Positions 7,808 to 16,432 of a stretch of DNA of 64,000 nt are shown here, one piece after another (the first letter of the stretch is position 1; each line of letters starts with the position of its first letter). The position numbers and the translations under genes were made by a program. This DNA is from Arthrobacter sp. PvP023 (GTDB lineage Bacteria > Actinomycetota > Actinomycetes > Actinomycetales > Micrococcaceae): positions 992,001 through 1,056,000 of the forward strand of contig NZ_JAFIBI010000001.1 of assembly GCF_017832975.1 (NCBI RefSeq), given 5' to 3'. The notes under the pieces are model-generated. The model was not told the DNA's origin and made no database searches. It saw nothing but the letters and a program-made list of their open reading frames with translations.

Positions 7808-8380
7808 CTACGGCAGCCGGGACGCCCGCAGCAGCGTGGGCGTGCCGGCACTTTCGGTGTCGAGGGGAACGGGGCTGACCAGCACTGCCGGGCCGCGGTG
7901 CAGGATGCCGCCTGAAACCACCTGGCAGCGCACGCCGCCCCGCCCGCGCATGGCCTTGTGCGCGCCGGGTGCGAGCATCTGGTCCATCCAAGCGCAGGGG
8001 TGGGCGGGCCGCCCGGCCTTCAGCCGAACCACATCCCCGCGCGATTCCAGCGCAAACTCCCCGCCCAGCAGCGGAGCCAGATGGGCGCCCCTGAGGGCGA
8101 CGTTGCGCCGCGTCAGCAGCGGGTCAAACGGTGCCGCCCCCAGCTCCGCGGCGATGGACTCGAGTGCCTCAACGGCAAAAAGCGTGACGGCAGCATCCAT
8201 GTGGGCGGCCTTGCCGAAGAACCTGTCACCCACGATGCCCTTGCCGGCTACCATCTCCACCTGGTCTGCGTCGGTGGTGGGCACGTCCGCCGCCCCCTCG
8301 CGTGCCCGGCCAAAGTAGGCATGCGCCGGCGACACCAGAAGATGCAGGACCTCAACGTTATACCTGTAGCTTGCCGTCAT
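7808..8380 (-). CDS. MOSC domain protein
   Basis: This 190-residue protein is a compact MOSC domain, the C-terminal fold of molybdenum-cofactor sulfurases and of YiiM/MarC-like proteins. The family features GIVGDRFFGK (near residue 48) and PAHPCAWMD with Cys129, the presumed sulfur-carrying cysteine, are present, as is the closing GGVRCQVVSGG region. It likely transfers sulfur or detoxifies N-hydroxylated compounds; no partner gene is nearby. The start at ATG 8380 is the only good candidate, though its ribosome site is poor. Confidence 0.88.
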   Translation of the reverse strand: MTASYRYNVEVLHLLVSPAHAYFGRAREGAADVPTTDADQVEMVAGKGIVGDRFFGKAAHMDAAVTLFAVEALESIAAELGAAPFDPLLTRRNVALRGAHLAPLLGGEFALESRGDVVRLKAGRPAHPCAWMDQMLAPGAHKAMRGRGGVRCQVVSGGILHRGPAVLVSPVPLDTESAGTPTLLRASRLP

Positions 8381-8419
8381 GCCTCAAAACTATCCTCCAT
8401 CGGCGGGCAGCCGCAGGGT

Positions 8420-8638
8420 GTCAGCCGGCTGGCAAGTCCTGACAGGCCCTCCCGCGATGCCCGGGAGAAGGACGTATCCCTCCACGTCACTGGGGACACT
8501 CCCCGGCTGGTGGGCCGGATCATCGTTGACGCGACTGTCTACGGCTCACGGGCCAAATGGCCGCTGCAACTCACCATGGATTTCGTCCGTGTGGGAGGCG
8601 AGTGGCTTGCGTCGCGCTCGGTGGCCACAACCTGGTAG
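8420..8638 (+). pseudogene. Possible remnant of a coding sequence (3' end only)
   Basis: One frame here reads as real protein with high-GC third positions. It encodes DVSLHVTGDTPRLVGRII, then DATVYGSRAKWPLQLTMDF and a tail GGEWLASRSVATTW before TAG at 8636. The tail resembles the end of NTF2-like or lipoprotein-type domains. No start codon with a ribosome site exists between the divergent MOSC gene (start 8380) and this segment. The simplest reading is a gene that lost its 5' part. It might also use an internal GTG near 8516 to make a very short protein. Confidence 0.35.
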
Positions 8639-8667
8639 GTCGGGGGCGGCATAAAGAAACGGCGAAT

Positions 8668-8698
8668 GGATGACGGCGGGATGATCCCGCCGTCATCC
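8668..8698. terminator. GACGGCGGGA-family hairpin, copy 3
   Basis: GGATGACGGCGGGA pairs perfectly with TCCCGCCGTCATCC around a TGA loop. It ends 5 bases beyond the stop of the phosphodiesterase gene (8704). Both arms carry the same paired substitution (GATG/CATC) relative to most other copies. Confidence 0.8.
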
Positions 8699-8703
8699 CT
8701 GAG

Positions 8704-9984
8704 TCACAGCCGCAATGATCCGGCCCGCGACGTTCCGTCGTATCCTCCGCCGGGGGCCTTGAGGCCGTAAATGGTGCCGATCGTCGGTGCGACGTCAGCT
8801 GTCCGCGCCGGCTCCGATGACACCGTTCCCGGGACCACCAGCGGGCTCCCGCCCGAGATGAAGAAGGGAATGGGCTCGGTGGCAGGATGCCCGTGGTTTC
8901 CCGGGATGGGGTTGGAAGCTACATACGGGTCGGAGAAACGCCAGCCGGCGCGGCAGTACGCCACGAGGTCGCCGGCCTCGACCCCCAGACGAAGGTCCGC
9001 CGGCTTGTGGACGGACAGCACGCCCTCATGGGCACTGACCAGCTGTTCGACGGCAGCCATGCCCGCGGTCCGGTCGGTTTCGGAGCCGGTCCAGTAGAGC
9101 AGGTCCGCCCCGCCGTTCTGGGCGATTTTGACGTTGGATTGCAGCTCCGGGCGGCCCTGCAGGATCAGGTCGACTGAAACCACGTTCGTGGGGATGGACC
9201 AGTCCATGGAGTGGTCGGCGAGCACCATCACCACGCTGGATTCCCACCTGCCCGTGCCTTTGAGGTGGTCGATGAAACGCCCCACCTGCACGTCAGTGTC
9301 CGCGAGGGCGGCTTCCCGTGCAGCGCGCAGCGTGGTGCCGGAAAGGTCGGAGTGGCCCACGCGGTCAATGTCGCCGAGGTTCGTGAACACGAAGTCCGGG
9401 TCCGGCCCGCCCACCATCGCGAGCAGCGCGTCCATCGTGGCGGCATCGGGCGCGTGACCGGTGACCGGCAGCAGCGGCTGCGGTTCCCAGCGGTAGCTGG
9501 CGCGGGTGCCGACGATGCCGTAAAGGTACTTCTTGCTGAGCACCGAGCCGGTGGTGAGCCCGCGCTCCTGCAAGCGGTCCAGGAGGGTCGCGAAGTGCAG
9601 GTCCGTGGACCGGTCGAGGTCGCGGACCACACCCTCGGCCCTGTCGTAGATTGCGTTGGCCGGAACGCCTGAACGATCCGGCCGGACCCCGGTCATCATC
9701 ATCACGTGGTTGGGAATGGTCTCCATGACAGGCAGGGACCGGGCCGCCGGGAAATTCGTTCCGGCCGCGCGCAGGCCAGCCAGCCTGGGAGTCAGCGCGG
9801 GGGTGATCTCGTCCGGGCGGCAGCCGTCCACCACGAGCACGTAGCACCGGGTCCGTCCCGCAGCCGGTGCGGCCCACGCCGTTCCTGGCGCGGCGGAAAG
9901 GACGACGGCGGCACCGCCGGCAGCGGCGAGCTGCAGGAACTGCCGGCGTCCCGGCGTCGGGCGTGGGGGTGTTGAACGGCTCAC
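8704..9984 (-). CDS. Tat-exported nucleotide pyrophosphatase/phosphodiesterase-like protein
   Basis: This 426-residue protein begins with a twin-arginine signal (GRRQFLQLAAAGG near residue 12, then a hydrophobic Ala-rich region), so it acts outside the membrane, folded before export. It belongs to the alkaline phosphatase superfamily of type I phosphodiesterases. Asp53 in VVDGCRPDEI and Asp/His in LADHSMDW are metal ligands; Thr89 in METIPNHVMMMTG is the expected nucleophile. The start ATG overlaps the phoD stop (ATGA), so the two enzymes are co-translated and probably release phosphate from nucleotides and diesters in sequence. Confidence 0.9.
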   Translation of the reverse strand: MSRSTPPRPTPGRRQFLQLAAAGGAAVVLSAAPGTAWAAPAAGRTRCYVLVVDGCRPDEITPALTPRLAGLRAAGTNFPAARSLPVMETIPNHVMMMTGVRPDRSGVPANAIYDRAEGVVRDLDRSTDLHFATLLDRLQERGLTTGSVLSKKYLYGIVGTRASYRWEPQPLLPVTGHAPDAATMDALLAMVGGPDPDFVFTNLGDIDRVGHSDLSGTTLRAAREAALADTDVQVGRFIDHLKGTGRWESSVVMVLADHSMDWSIPTNVVSVDLILQGRPELQSNVKIAQNGGADLLYWTGSETDRTAGMAAVEQLVSAHEGVLSVHKPADLRLGVEAGDLVAYCRAGWRFSDPYVASNPIPGNHGHPATEPIPFFISGGSPLVVPGTVSSEPARTADVAPTIGTIYGLKAPGGGYDGTSRAGSLRL

Positions 9985-11633
9985 GGGAGTCCTCCCTGGG
10001 TTGGCGTGACTTTGCCGGTGTTGGCTTGAACGTTGAACGATGTGGACAGTGCGGATCCTGAGCTGGCCGAGGTGCGTTCGGCCAGGACGTACCAGTCCAT
10101 CCGGACTCCTGCAGGCGTTACGTCCAGGACTGAATAGCCGTGCGAGTCGAAATCGAGGTATTTCACGTGCGGGTTGGCCGCCTTGATGGCGTTCTCGACG
10201 GCGACGGATCCGGTCCGGGGCGGGACGTTGAGGATGTCATCGAGGTTGTCGCTCGTGACGGACGTGCAGACCAGTTCCGCGGCCACGGAATCGCCGGTGG
10301 CCGGGTAGCTGGCCGGATCCGCGGGGATGTCGCAGGCCCAGCCGGAGTGGATATCGCCGGTGAGGAACACAGTGTCCTTGACGGCGTTATCCCGCAGGTG
10401 GCGGACCACGCGGTTGCGGTCCGCCTCGTAGCCGTCCCACTGGTCCACGTTGTAGGGCGCGCCGCTGATGCTCGTCCCGCCCATCAGCTTTTGCACACCG
10501 GCCAATTCGGCCGTACTCAGGGTGGAAGGAACCCGGACGGGTGCGATCATGACCGGGTTGCCCACGAGCTTCCACTGCGGGCCGGCGGATTTCAGGTTGC
10601 CAAGAAGCCAGTCCATCTGGGCGGCGCCGGTGATGGTGCGGGCGGGGTCGCTGACCGCAGCGTCTGTTCCGTTGGCGGCCTGCCGGTCCCGGTAGCTACG
10701 CAGGTCCAGCATGGACAGGCTGGCCAACGAACCGAAGTCGAGCCGCCGGTAAATCTGTCCGCCCGGTTCGTAGCGCACGGGCATCCATTCGGCGTAGGCC
10801 TGGTGCGCGGCCGAAAACCGCGCGCTCCAGGCCCCTTCGGCGCCTTCAGTGTGGTTCTCCGCGCCGCCCTTCCAGGCGTCGTTGGCCGATTCGTGGTCGT
10901 CCCAGGTGACGATAAAAGGTGCGGCAGCGTGCAAGGCCTGCAGGTCGGTGTCGGTCTTGTACTGCGCGTGGCGGCGACGGTAGTGGGCCAGCTGGGTCAT
11001 CTCGTGGGCAGGCTCGTGGGGGCGGACCACCACGTCGCGCGCCTGGTATTCGCCCGGCCCATACTCGTAGAGGTAGTCGCCGAGGTGGAGTACGGCGTCG
11101 AGATCCCCGCGGCCGGCAAGGTGGCGGTAGGAGGAGAAATAGCCCGCCTGCCAGTTGGCGCAGGACACGACGCCGAACTTCAGCCGGTCCACTGGAGCGC
11201 CGGCAGCCGGCGCCGTGCGGGTGCGTCCCGCCGGGGACACCGCCGAGCCAAGGGTGAAGCGGTACCAGTAGCTCGTGCCGGGGGCGAGCCGGCCCGCGAT
11301 GACCTTGACCGTATGGTCGCGGGACGCGCCTGTATTGGCCGTACCCCGGGCCACGATCTTCTTGAAGCCGGCGTCGGCCGCGACCTCCCAGCCCACGGAC
11401 ACGTCCGGGCCCAACCCGCTTCCGGGTAGCGCATCGGGCGACGGCGTGACCCGGGTCCAGAGCAGCACGCTGTCAGGCATCGGGTCACCGGAGGCAACAC
11501 CGTGACCGAAGGCTCCCGCGCCTGCTGCGTTGGCAGGGACGCCAGCGGTGCCGGTCAGCGCGGTGCCTGCGGCTCCTGCCGCAGCCACCACCACAGCAGA
11601 ACGCAGTACTTGACGACGAGTAAAGTTGTTCAT
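9981..11633 (-). CDS. phoD: Alkaline phosphatase D (PhoD family), Tat-exported
   Basis: This 550-residue protein carries a Tat signal (NNFTRRQVLRSAVVVAAAG) with cleavage likely after ANA near residue 35, then a fibronectin-like N-terminal domain. The PhoD metallophosphatase core shows the metal-ligand motifs VSCANWQAGYF, LHLGDYLYEY, TWDDHESAND and LTGDIHSGW. PhoD enzymes use Ca/Fe to hydrolyse phosphomonoesters and diesters. Three 11-bp direct repeats resembling a PHO box lie 51-79 bases upstream. It is the first gene of a two-gene operon with the phosphodiesterase. Confidence 0.93.
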   Translation of the reverse strand: MNNFTRRQVLRSAVVVAAAGAAGTALTGTAGVPANAAGAGAFGHGVASGDPMPDSVLLWTRVTPSPDALPGSGLGPDVSVGWEVAADAGFKKIVARGTANTGASRDHTVKVIAGRLAPGTSYWYRFTLGSAVSPAGRTRTAPAAGAPVDRLKFGVVSCANWQAGYFSSYRHLAGRGDLDAVLHLGDYLYEYGPGEYQARDVVVRPHEPAHEMTQLAHYRRRHAQYKTDTDLQALHAAAPFIVTWDDHESANDAWKGGAENHTEGAEGAWSARFSAAHQAYAEWMPVRYEPGGQIYRRLDFGSLASLSMLDLRSYRDRQAANGTDAAVSDPARTITGAAQMDWLLGNLKSAGPQWKLVGNPVMIAPVRVPSTLSTAELAGVQKLMGGTSISGAPYNVDQWDGYEADRNRVVRHLRDNAVKDTVFLTGDIHSGWACDIPADPASYPATGDSVAAELVCTSVTSDNLDDILNVPPRTGSVAVENAIKAANPHVKYLDFDSHGYSVLDVTPAGVRMDWYVLAERTSASSGSALSTSFNVQANTGKVTPTQGGLP

Positions 11634-11683
11634 GGTTCCAGTATTCCTACCCGCGAGTAGCGGATTGGGCTTTCCCGGCCCCG

Positions 11684-11712
11684 GTTTCCCAGCTGTTTGC
11701 CCACTGTTTGTC
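11684..11712. promoter_or_regulatory. Candidate PHO box (11-bp direct repeats)
   Basis: GTTTCCC (11684), GTTTGCC (11695) and GTTTGTC (11706) recur at exactly 11-base intervals. Streptomyces PHO boxes are 11-bp direct repeats led by GTTCACC, bound by phosphorylated PhoP. The position 51-79 bases before phoD fits activation near a -35 element. Confidence 0.55.
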
Positions 11713-11756
11713 CGTTGGCCAAAGACGCGATCCGGCCGTAAGTGATGGAATCCGCT

Positions 11757-13631
11757 TCACCCCAGCAGGTCGTCCTCGTAGCACCAGCGCCAGTCTTCAC
11801 CCGGCTCGATGCTTCGCATCACCGGGTGGCCGGTGGCCTCGAAGTGCCTGGACGCATGCGTTCCGGGGGAGGAGTCGCAGCACCCCACGTTTCCGCAGGC
11901 CAGGCACATCCTGAGGTGCACCGTCGTCGTCCCTTCCCGGCGGCAGTCCGCGCAGAAAGGCCCGCGCGGGACCTCCGGGTCCGGCGCGGACTCCAGATGG
12001 CCGCACACCCCGCCCGGCCTCGCGATGCCCTCCCCTCCGCCCTCGCCGGGAGCGTCCAGCTCATCCAATGAAAGGTCGAGCATCGATTCCTCAACGTCCA
12101 GGCGGTCCAGGACCTCGCTGAGTACTTCGTGCGCGTACTCGCCGCCGCGCCGCAGCTCCAGTACCTTGGCCCGTTCCGCTTCCAGCATGGCCAGCCGCAG
12201 CTGGGCGTAGCGCTGGCTCGGTGTCGCGGCCTCCGACGTCGGCCGGCCGAGCCGCTCCCAGGCCGCCAGTCCGCGTTCCTGGGTCCGCCGTTTCAGCATG
12301 GCCACTACCTCCGGCGGGTCATCGTCGCTGCGCAGTTCCTGCAGCCGTTGCACGCCGGCGGCGGTGGCCAGCTGCATCAGGGAGGCCTGGTTCAAGGCGT
12401 CCTCCCGCTGGTCCGGACCCTGCACCCGGAGCAGCCGAACCAGCGCAGGCAGGGTGAACCCCTGTAGCGTGAGGGTCCCGCCCACCACCACCATCGCGGC
12501 CAGGATCAGCACCGGTCGGTGTTCCAGTTCCGCGGGCAGCACCAGCACCGCGGCCAGCGTTACCACCCCGCGCATCCCCGCCCAGGACACGATCGCGGCG
12601 AACTGCCACGGCGGCGCCGGATCGTTTCGCCGCACGGCCGGGATCAGCCGGGGCAGGTAGGTGGCGGGGAAGACCCACACCGGCCGCAACAGCAGGACCG
12701 CCAGCAGGATCACGGCGCAGCCGGCCCAGATCCGGCCGGCGCCCAGCGAATCATCCTGGACGCCCTCGATGATGGTCCGGACCTGCAGCCCGATCAGCAG
12801 GAACACGGAGTTTTCCAGCAGGAACTGCACCGTGTTCCAGTTGCTGCGCTGGCTCAGCCGGGCGGCGCCGTTGGGCATGGACGGCGCCTTGGTGCCCATC
12901 ACGAGCCCGGTGACGACGACGGCGAGCACCCCGGAAGCGTGGATCGCCTCGGCCGGGAGGTAGGCGACGAACGGGGCTATCAACGACGTCGAGGTGTTGA
13001 TCGGGACGTTCCGGATCCGCTTGCGGAGCTCGGTCAGCACGTAAGCGGCGGCGAGGCCCACTACCAGCCCGCCGCCGGCCGCGAGCAGGAAACCGCCCGC
13101 GATCCCGGCCGCGGACACGGACCCGGCAATCGCCGCGATGGCGGCGCGGAGGCAGACCAGCGCGGTGGCATCGTTGACCAGGGATTCGCCTTCGAGGATG
13201 GTGACAATCCGGCGCGGCATCCCCACTTTCCGGGCGATGGCGGTCGCGGCCACGGCGTCAGGCGGGGCGACGACGGCGCCGAGGGCGATCGCGGCGGCCA
13301 GCGGGATCTCCGGGAACAGCCACCAGACCACAAAGCCCACGCTGAGGGTTCCGAAAATGACGTAGCCCACCGAAAGCAATCCGATGGCGCGCCGGTTGGA
13401 ACCGAAGTCGAACAGCGAGGTCCGCAACGCGGCCGCGTACAGCAGCGGCGGCAACAGCCCGACGAGGACAAGTTCCGGATTCAGTTCAATGCGCGGGACG
13501 AAGGGGAGGAAAGAACCCGCGACGCCGGCCAGCACCAGCAGCAGGGGTACGGACACGTTGAGTTTCCGGCCCAGTGCGCTGCCGGCGCAAACAACGGCCA
13601 CGAGAACCAGCAGTCCCAGGGCGATCTCCAT
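11757..13631 (-). CDS. CPA1 Na+/H+ antiporter with C-terminal UBP-type zinc finger
   Basis: This 624-residue protein has about twelve membrane helices in residues 1-420. They include APPDAVAATAIARKVGMPRR and the ion-site motif GESLVNDATALV with its Asn-Asp pair, typical of NhaP-like exchangers. A cytoplasmic helical region follows (about 430-540). The last 82 residues form a UBP-type zinc finger: C543-x-H545, CADC, CLAC-GNVGC and a trailing His cluster. In eukaryotes this domain binds ubiquitin C-termini; ubiquitin is absent here, so its ligand is unknown. Similar fusions exist in other actinobacteria as far as I recall. The ribosome site before 13631 is weak. Confidence 0.9.
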   Translation of the reverse strand: MEIALGLLVLVAVVCAGSALGRKLNVSVPLLLVLAGVAGSFLPFVPRIELNPELVLVGLLPPLLYAAALRTSLFDFGSNRRAIGLLSVGYVIFGTLSVGFVVWWLFPEIPLAAAIALGAVVAPPDAVAATAIARKVGMPRRIVTILEGESLVNDATALVCLRAAIAAIAGSVSAAGIAGGFLLAAGGGLVVGLAAAYVLTELRKRIRNVPINTSTSLIAPFVAYLPAEAIHASGVLAVVVTGLVMGTKAPSMPNGAARLSQRSNWNTVQFLLENSVFLLIGLQVRTIIEGVQDDSLGAGRIWAGCAVILLAVLLLRPVWVFPATYLPRLIPAVRRNDPAPPWQFAAIVSWAGMRGVVTLAAVLVLPAELEHRPVLILAAMVVVGGTLTLQGFTLPALVRLLRVQGPDQREDALNQASLMQLATAAGVQRLQELRSDDDPPEVVAMLKRRTQERGLAAWERLGRPTSEAATPSQRYAQLRLAMLEAERAKVLELRRGGEYAHEVLSEVLDRLDVEESMLDLSLDELDAPGEGGGEGIARPGGVCGHLESAPDPEVPRGPFCADCRREGTTTVHLRMCLACGNVGCCDSSPGTHASRHFEATGHPVMRSIEPGEDWRWCYEDDLLG

Positions 13632-13705
13632 GGGCTCATTCTCTCAGGGGCCCGGCTGTGCCGGGCCGGGGTGATAATGAAGACCCCGGACCGGAAGGCG
13701 CCTTC

Positions 13706-14065
13706 ATGGAAATGGCCAAAGCCACTGAGGCTGACAAAGAGCAGTTCAGGGCACTGATGGCAGGGCTGCCGGGTATCGAGATCAAGCCGATGTTCGGAAA
13801 CCTCGGCGCCTTCGTCAACGGAAACATGTTCGCGGGGCTTTACGGCTCCACCCTGGGACTGAAGCTCGCGGATGCTGACCGCGACGAGCTGATGACGAGC
13901 CGGGAAACCCTGCCATTCATCTCGGCCGAACGGCCCATGGGCGGCTATGCGGGGCTGCCGGTCGAGGGCCCGCCGGAAGAGATCGAGCCGTGGCTGGCCC
14001 GGGCGCTGGTGCACGTCGCCGCACTGCCGCCGAAGGCGCCCAAGAGTTCCAAGCCAAAAAAGTGA
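13706..14065 (+). CDS. TfoX N-terminal domain protein
   Basis: This 119-residue protein shows the TfoX-N pattern: GIEIKPMFGNLGAFVNGNMFAGLYG near residue 24, then a LKLADADRDEL segment, ending in a Lys/Pro-rich tail. In gamma-proteobacteria the domain belongs to the competence regulator TfoX/Sxy; in actinobacteria stand-alone copies have no known role. The ATG at 13706 has GGAAGG 7 bases upstream. It is divergent from the antiporter gene (start 13631). Confidence 0.85.
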   Translation: MEMAKATEADKEQFRALMAGLPGIEIKPMFGNLGAFVNGNMFAGLYGSTLGLKLADADRDELMTSRETLPFISAERPMGGYAGLPVEGPPEEIEPWLARALVHVAALPPKAPKSSKPKK

Positions 14066-14105
14066 TTAAGGACGACGGCGGAGCGTCCCGTGAGTCCGCG
14101 TCACC

Positions 14106-14582
14106 TCAGGAAGCGCTGTCCCGGAGACGCTGAACGAGGGCGTCAAGGATGGGAAGCTGGCCTTTCACGAGCTTGGTGCGCGCCTCCGGCTCATTGAACC
14201 AGCGGGCGTCGTCGATCTCGGGATAATGCCTGATGACGCCGGAGCCCCTAGGCCATTCCAGCGGGAAAGTGTTGCTCTCAATACGTTCGGGCTGGAAGTC
14301 CCACTCGGCTGCGAACACGGTGATGACCTTGCCGGACGGCTGCCGGAAGGAACCTAGCTCGATGTAGTCAGCCGGCGGTGCCGGGGTGCCCATTTCCTCT
14401 GCGAACTCGCGCCGGGCGGCCGTCAGGGCATCCTCATCCTCAGCGTATTCACCCTTCGGGACGGACCACGCGTGTTCGTCCTTGCGGGCCCAGAAAGGTC
14501 CGCCCATATGGGCTATCCACACCTCCAGTTGAGCCGCGGGATCCCCCCGGTACAGCAAAATCCCTGCGCTTCGAATAGTCAT
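14106..14582 (-). CDS. NUDIX hydrolase
   Basis: This 158-residue protein contains a complete NUDIX box at residues 44-65: GEYAEDEDALTAARREFAEEMG, matching G-x5-E-x7-RE-x2-EE-x-G. It should cleave a nucleoside diphosphate linked to another group, using Mg2+. AGGAGG precedes the ATG at 14582 and sets the start despite an open frame further upstream. It is divergent from the MpaB-like gene. The substrate cannot be told from sequence. Confidence 0.92.
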   Translation of the reverse strand: MTIRSAGILLYRGDPAAQLEVWIAHMGGPFWARKDEHAWSVPKGEYAEDEDALTAARREFAEEMGTPAPPADYIELGSFRQPSGKVITVFAAEWDFQPERIESNTFPLEWPRGSGVIRHYPEIDDARWFNEPEARTKLVKGQLPILDALVQRLRDSAS

Positions 14583-14647
14583 GGTGCCTCCTGGTTCAAG
14601 GCTATACGCGGCGACGCTGAGGGGCGGCTCTCGGGTAGTGTGTGGGC

Positions 14648-15421
14648 ATGGTGCGTGGACTTGCCGACATGGGAGCAGAAGGCGTTCTGCTGGCCGGGGC
14701 AGGGCGGGCAATTCTGCTGCAGATCGCGAACCCGGCGGTGGGTCACGGCGTCGCCGAGCACAGCAACTTTGCCGAGCGTCCGCTGGACCGTCTTCGCGCC
14801 ACCCTCACCTATGTATATGCCGTTGTCTACGGCACCGAGGAGCAGGTGGCGGCGGTGCGTCGCCGCGTTAACCGTGCCCACGGCCCCGTCCGCCGCAAAC
14901 CCGATGCCGGTTCCGCCGGCTACAACGCCTTCGACGCGCAGTCCCAGCTCTGGGTGGTGGCAACCCTGTACGACACCGCCGTCACTGTTTACGAAAGAAT
15001 CTACGGAGCGCTGGACGACGACGCCGCAGACCTCATGTACCGGGACTACGCGAGACTCGGCACCGCCCTCCAGCTTCCCGCGGAACTGTGGCCGGCGGAC
15101 CGCGAGGCGTTCGGAAGCTACTGGAAGACCTCGCTGGAGGGGTTGGAGGCCGACGACGTCACGTCTCACGTGGCGCGCAGCCTGCTCTATCCGGAGGACC
15201 CCCTGCTGTGGCAGCGCCTTGCCATGCCGCTGGCCCGCTTCATCACCGCAGGCCTCCTGCCGGACAAGCTCCGGCGGGGCTTCGGACTGCCGTGGAGTGA
15301 GCGTCACGGCCGCTGGTTCGACCGCACCATGCGGTGGTCCGCCATGGTCTATCCGCGGCTGCCGCAGCGGGTCCGCCACTGGCCCAAGAACTACTGCCTG
15401 GGCCGGCTCAGCCCGGCCTAG
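14648..15421 (+). CDS. MpaB/DUF2236 family oxygenase-like protein
   Basis: This protein of about 257 residues shows the DUF2236 pattern. Near the N-terminus is a GHGVAEHSNFAERPLDRLRA segment whose histidine would ligate haem, then YVYAVVYGTEEQ, RAHGPVRR and a C-terminal WFDRTMRW. The family includes fungal MpaB oxygenase and rubber oxygenase Lcp, so a haem-dependent C=C cleaving role is possible; no substrate is indicated. Start choices are GTG 14642, ATG 14648 and GTG 14651, none with a good ribosome site. Confidence 0.82.
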   Translation: MVRGLADMGAEGVLLAGAGRAILLQIANPAVGHGVAEHSNFAERPLDRLRATLTYVYAVVYGTEEQVAAVRRRVNRAHGPVRRKPDAGSAGYNAFDAQSQLWVVATLYDTAVTVYERIYGALDDDAADLMYRDYARLGTALQLPAELWPADREAFGSYWKTSLEGLEADDVTSHVARSLLYPEDPLLWQRLAMPLARFITAGLLPDKLRRGFGLPWSERHGRWFDRTMRWSAMVYPRLPQRVRHWPKNYCLGRLSPA

Positions 15422-15502
15422 GTTCTGAAACGCCCCGTGGTCCGGCTCAATCCGGCGGGGAAATCAACATTGCCACTCGTGGCGGGGGAACGAGGTATAT
15501 CA

Positions 15503-16423
15503 GTGCGGAGTTTCACATCCGTAGAGCTCTTGATCGATCAGCGTGCCCACCAATTCCTGGATAAAGGGCCAGCCGGTGGCGCCCGCTCCAGGCTCACCGA
15601 GTTCGTGGTCTTCGGCCTCAAGCAGGGGTGGGCATGCATCTTTGGTGCCGCGCTCCTCGCCGTGCTCCTGGCGGCACGCCTGTGGTATCCGGACAATGCC
15701 GCTTTGGCCAGGAACGACTTCCTGACCCTCGCCGCCGTCGTCATCCAGATCCTCATGGTGGCCACACGGCTGGAAACTGTCCGCGAGCTGAGGGTTATCG
15801 TCCTGTTCCACATCGTGGGGACCGTGATGGAGCTGTTCAAGACCGACGTCGGCTCGTGGTCCTATGAGGCCGACGGTTTCCTGCGCATCGGTGCGGTGCC
15901 GCTCTTCAGCGGCTTTATGTACGCGGCGGTCGGCTCCTATATGGTGCGCGTCTACCGGCTCTTCGACCTGCGCTTCGGCCGGTACCCGCGGCGGTGGATC
16001 ACCGCGGTCATTGCCGCGGCCGTCTACGTGAACTTCTTTACCCACCACTACATCTGGGATGCCCGCTGGGTGCTGCTGGCCGCCGTCGTGATCGTCTTTG
16101 GGCGGTGCGTCATGCACTTCCGTGTCTTCCGCCGGACCTTCCGGATGCCGTTGGTCCTGGCGTTCCTGCTGGTGGCGCTGTTCATCTGGATTGCGGAGAA
16201 CATCGCCACCTGGTCGGGGGCCTGGCTCTACCCCAACCAGGTGGACGGCTGGCACATGGTCTCGCCCGACAAGCTGGTTTCGTGGTTCCTGCTGATGATC
16301 ATCTCAGTGGTGCTGGTGGCCTGGGTCTACAAGCCACAGCCGCCGGAGGCGCCGGAGGATGCCAGCGGTGAAATCCCTTTGCATGTCGTTCCGGATGGAG
16401 GGGTCGCACGACCCTCATCATGA
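15503..16423 (+). CDS. DUF817 family integral membrane protein
   Basis: This 306-residue protein has about eight hydrophobic helices and the DUF817 hallmarks: ETVRELRVIVLFHIVGTVME, GSWSYEADGFLRIGAVPLFSG, FMYAAVGSY and YVNFFTHHYIWD. The clustered Glu/Asp/His residues inside helices suggest a membrane metalloenzyme or transporter, but no function is established. The GTG at 15503 is chosen because GAGG lies 7 bases upstream; a longer frame starts at 15437. It converges with the lipoprotein gene, with only 9 bases between stops. Confidence 0.85.
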   Translation: MRSFTSVELLIDQRAHQFLDKGPAGGARSRLTEFVVFGLKQGWACIFGAALLAVLLAARLWYPDNAALARNDFLTLAAVVIQILMVATRLETVRELRVIVLFHIVGTVMELFKTDVGSWSYEADGFLRIGAVPLFSGFMYAAVGSYMVRVYRLFDLRFGRYPRRWITAVIAAAVYVNFFTHHYIWDARWVLLAAVVIVFGRCVMHFRVFRRTFRMPLVLAFLLVALFIWIAENIATWSGAWLYPNQVDGWHMVSPDKLVSWFLLMIISVVLVAWVYKPQPPEAPEDASGEIPLHVVPDGGVARPSS

Positions 16424-16432
16424 GTGAAGGCT

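Noticed and set aside
9981..11633. Long open frames on the plus strand opposite phoD and other genes
   Set aside because: They are by-products of high-GC codon bias in the real genes; none has a ribosome site or recognisable motifs.
14070..14099. Possible eleventh copy of the GACGGCGGGA hairpin after the TfoX-N gene
   Set aside because: The left part GGACGACGGCGG is present, but the right arm does not pair; at most it is a decayed copy, so it was not counted.
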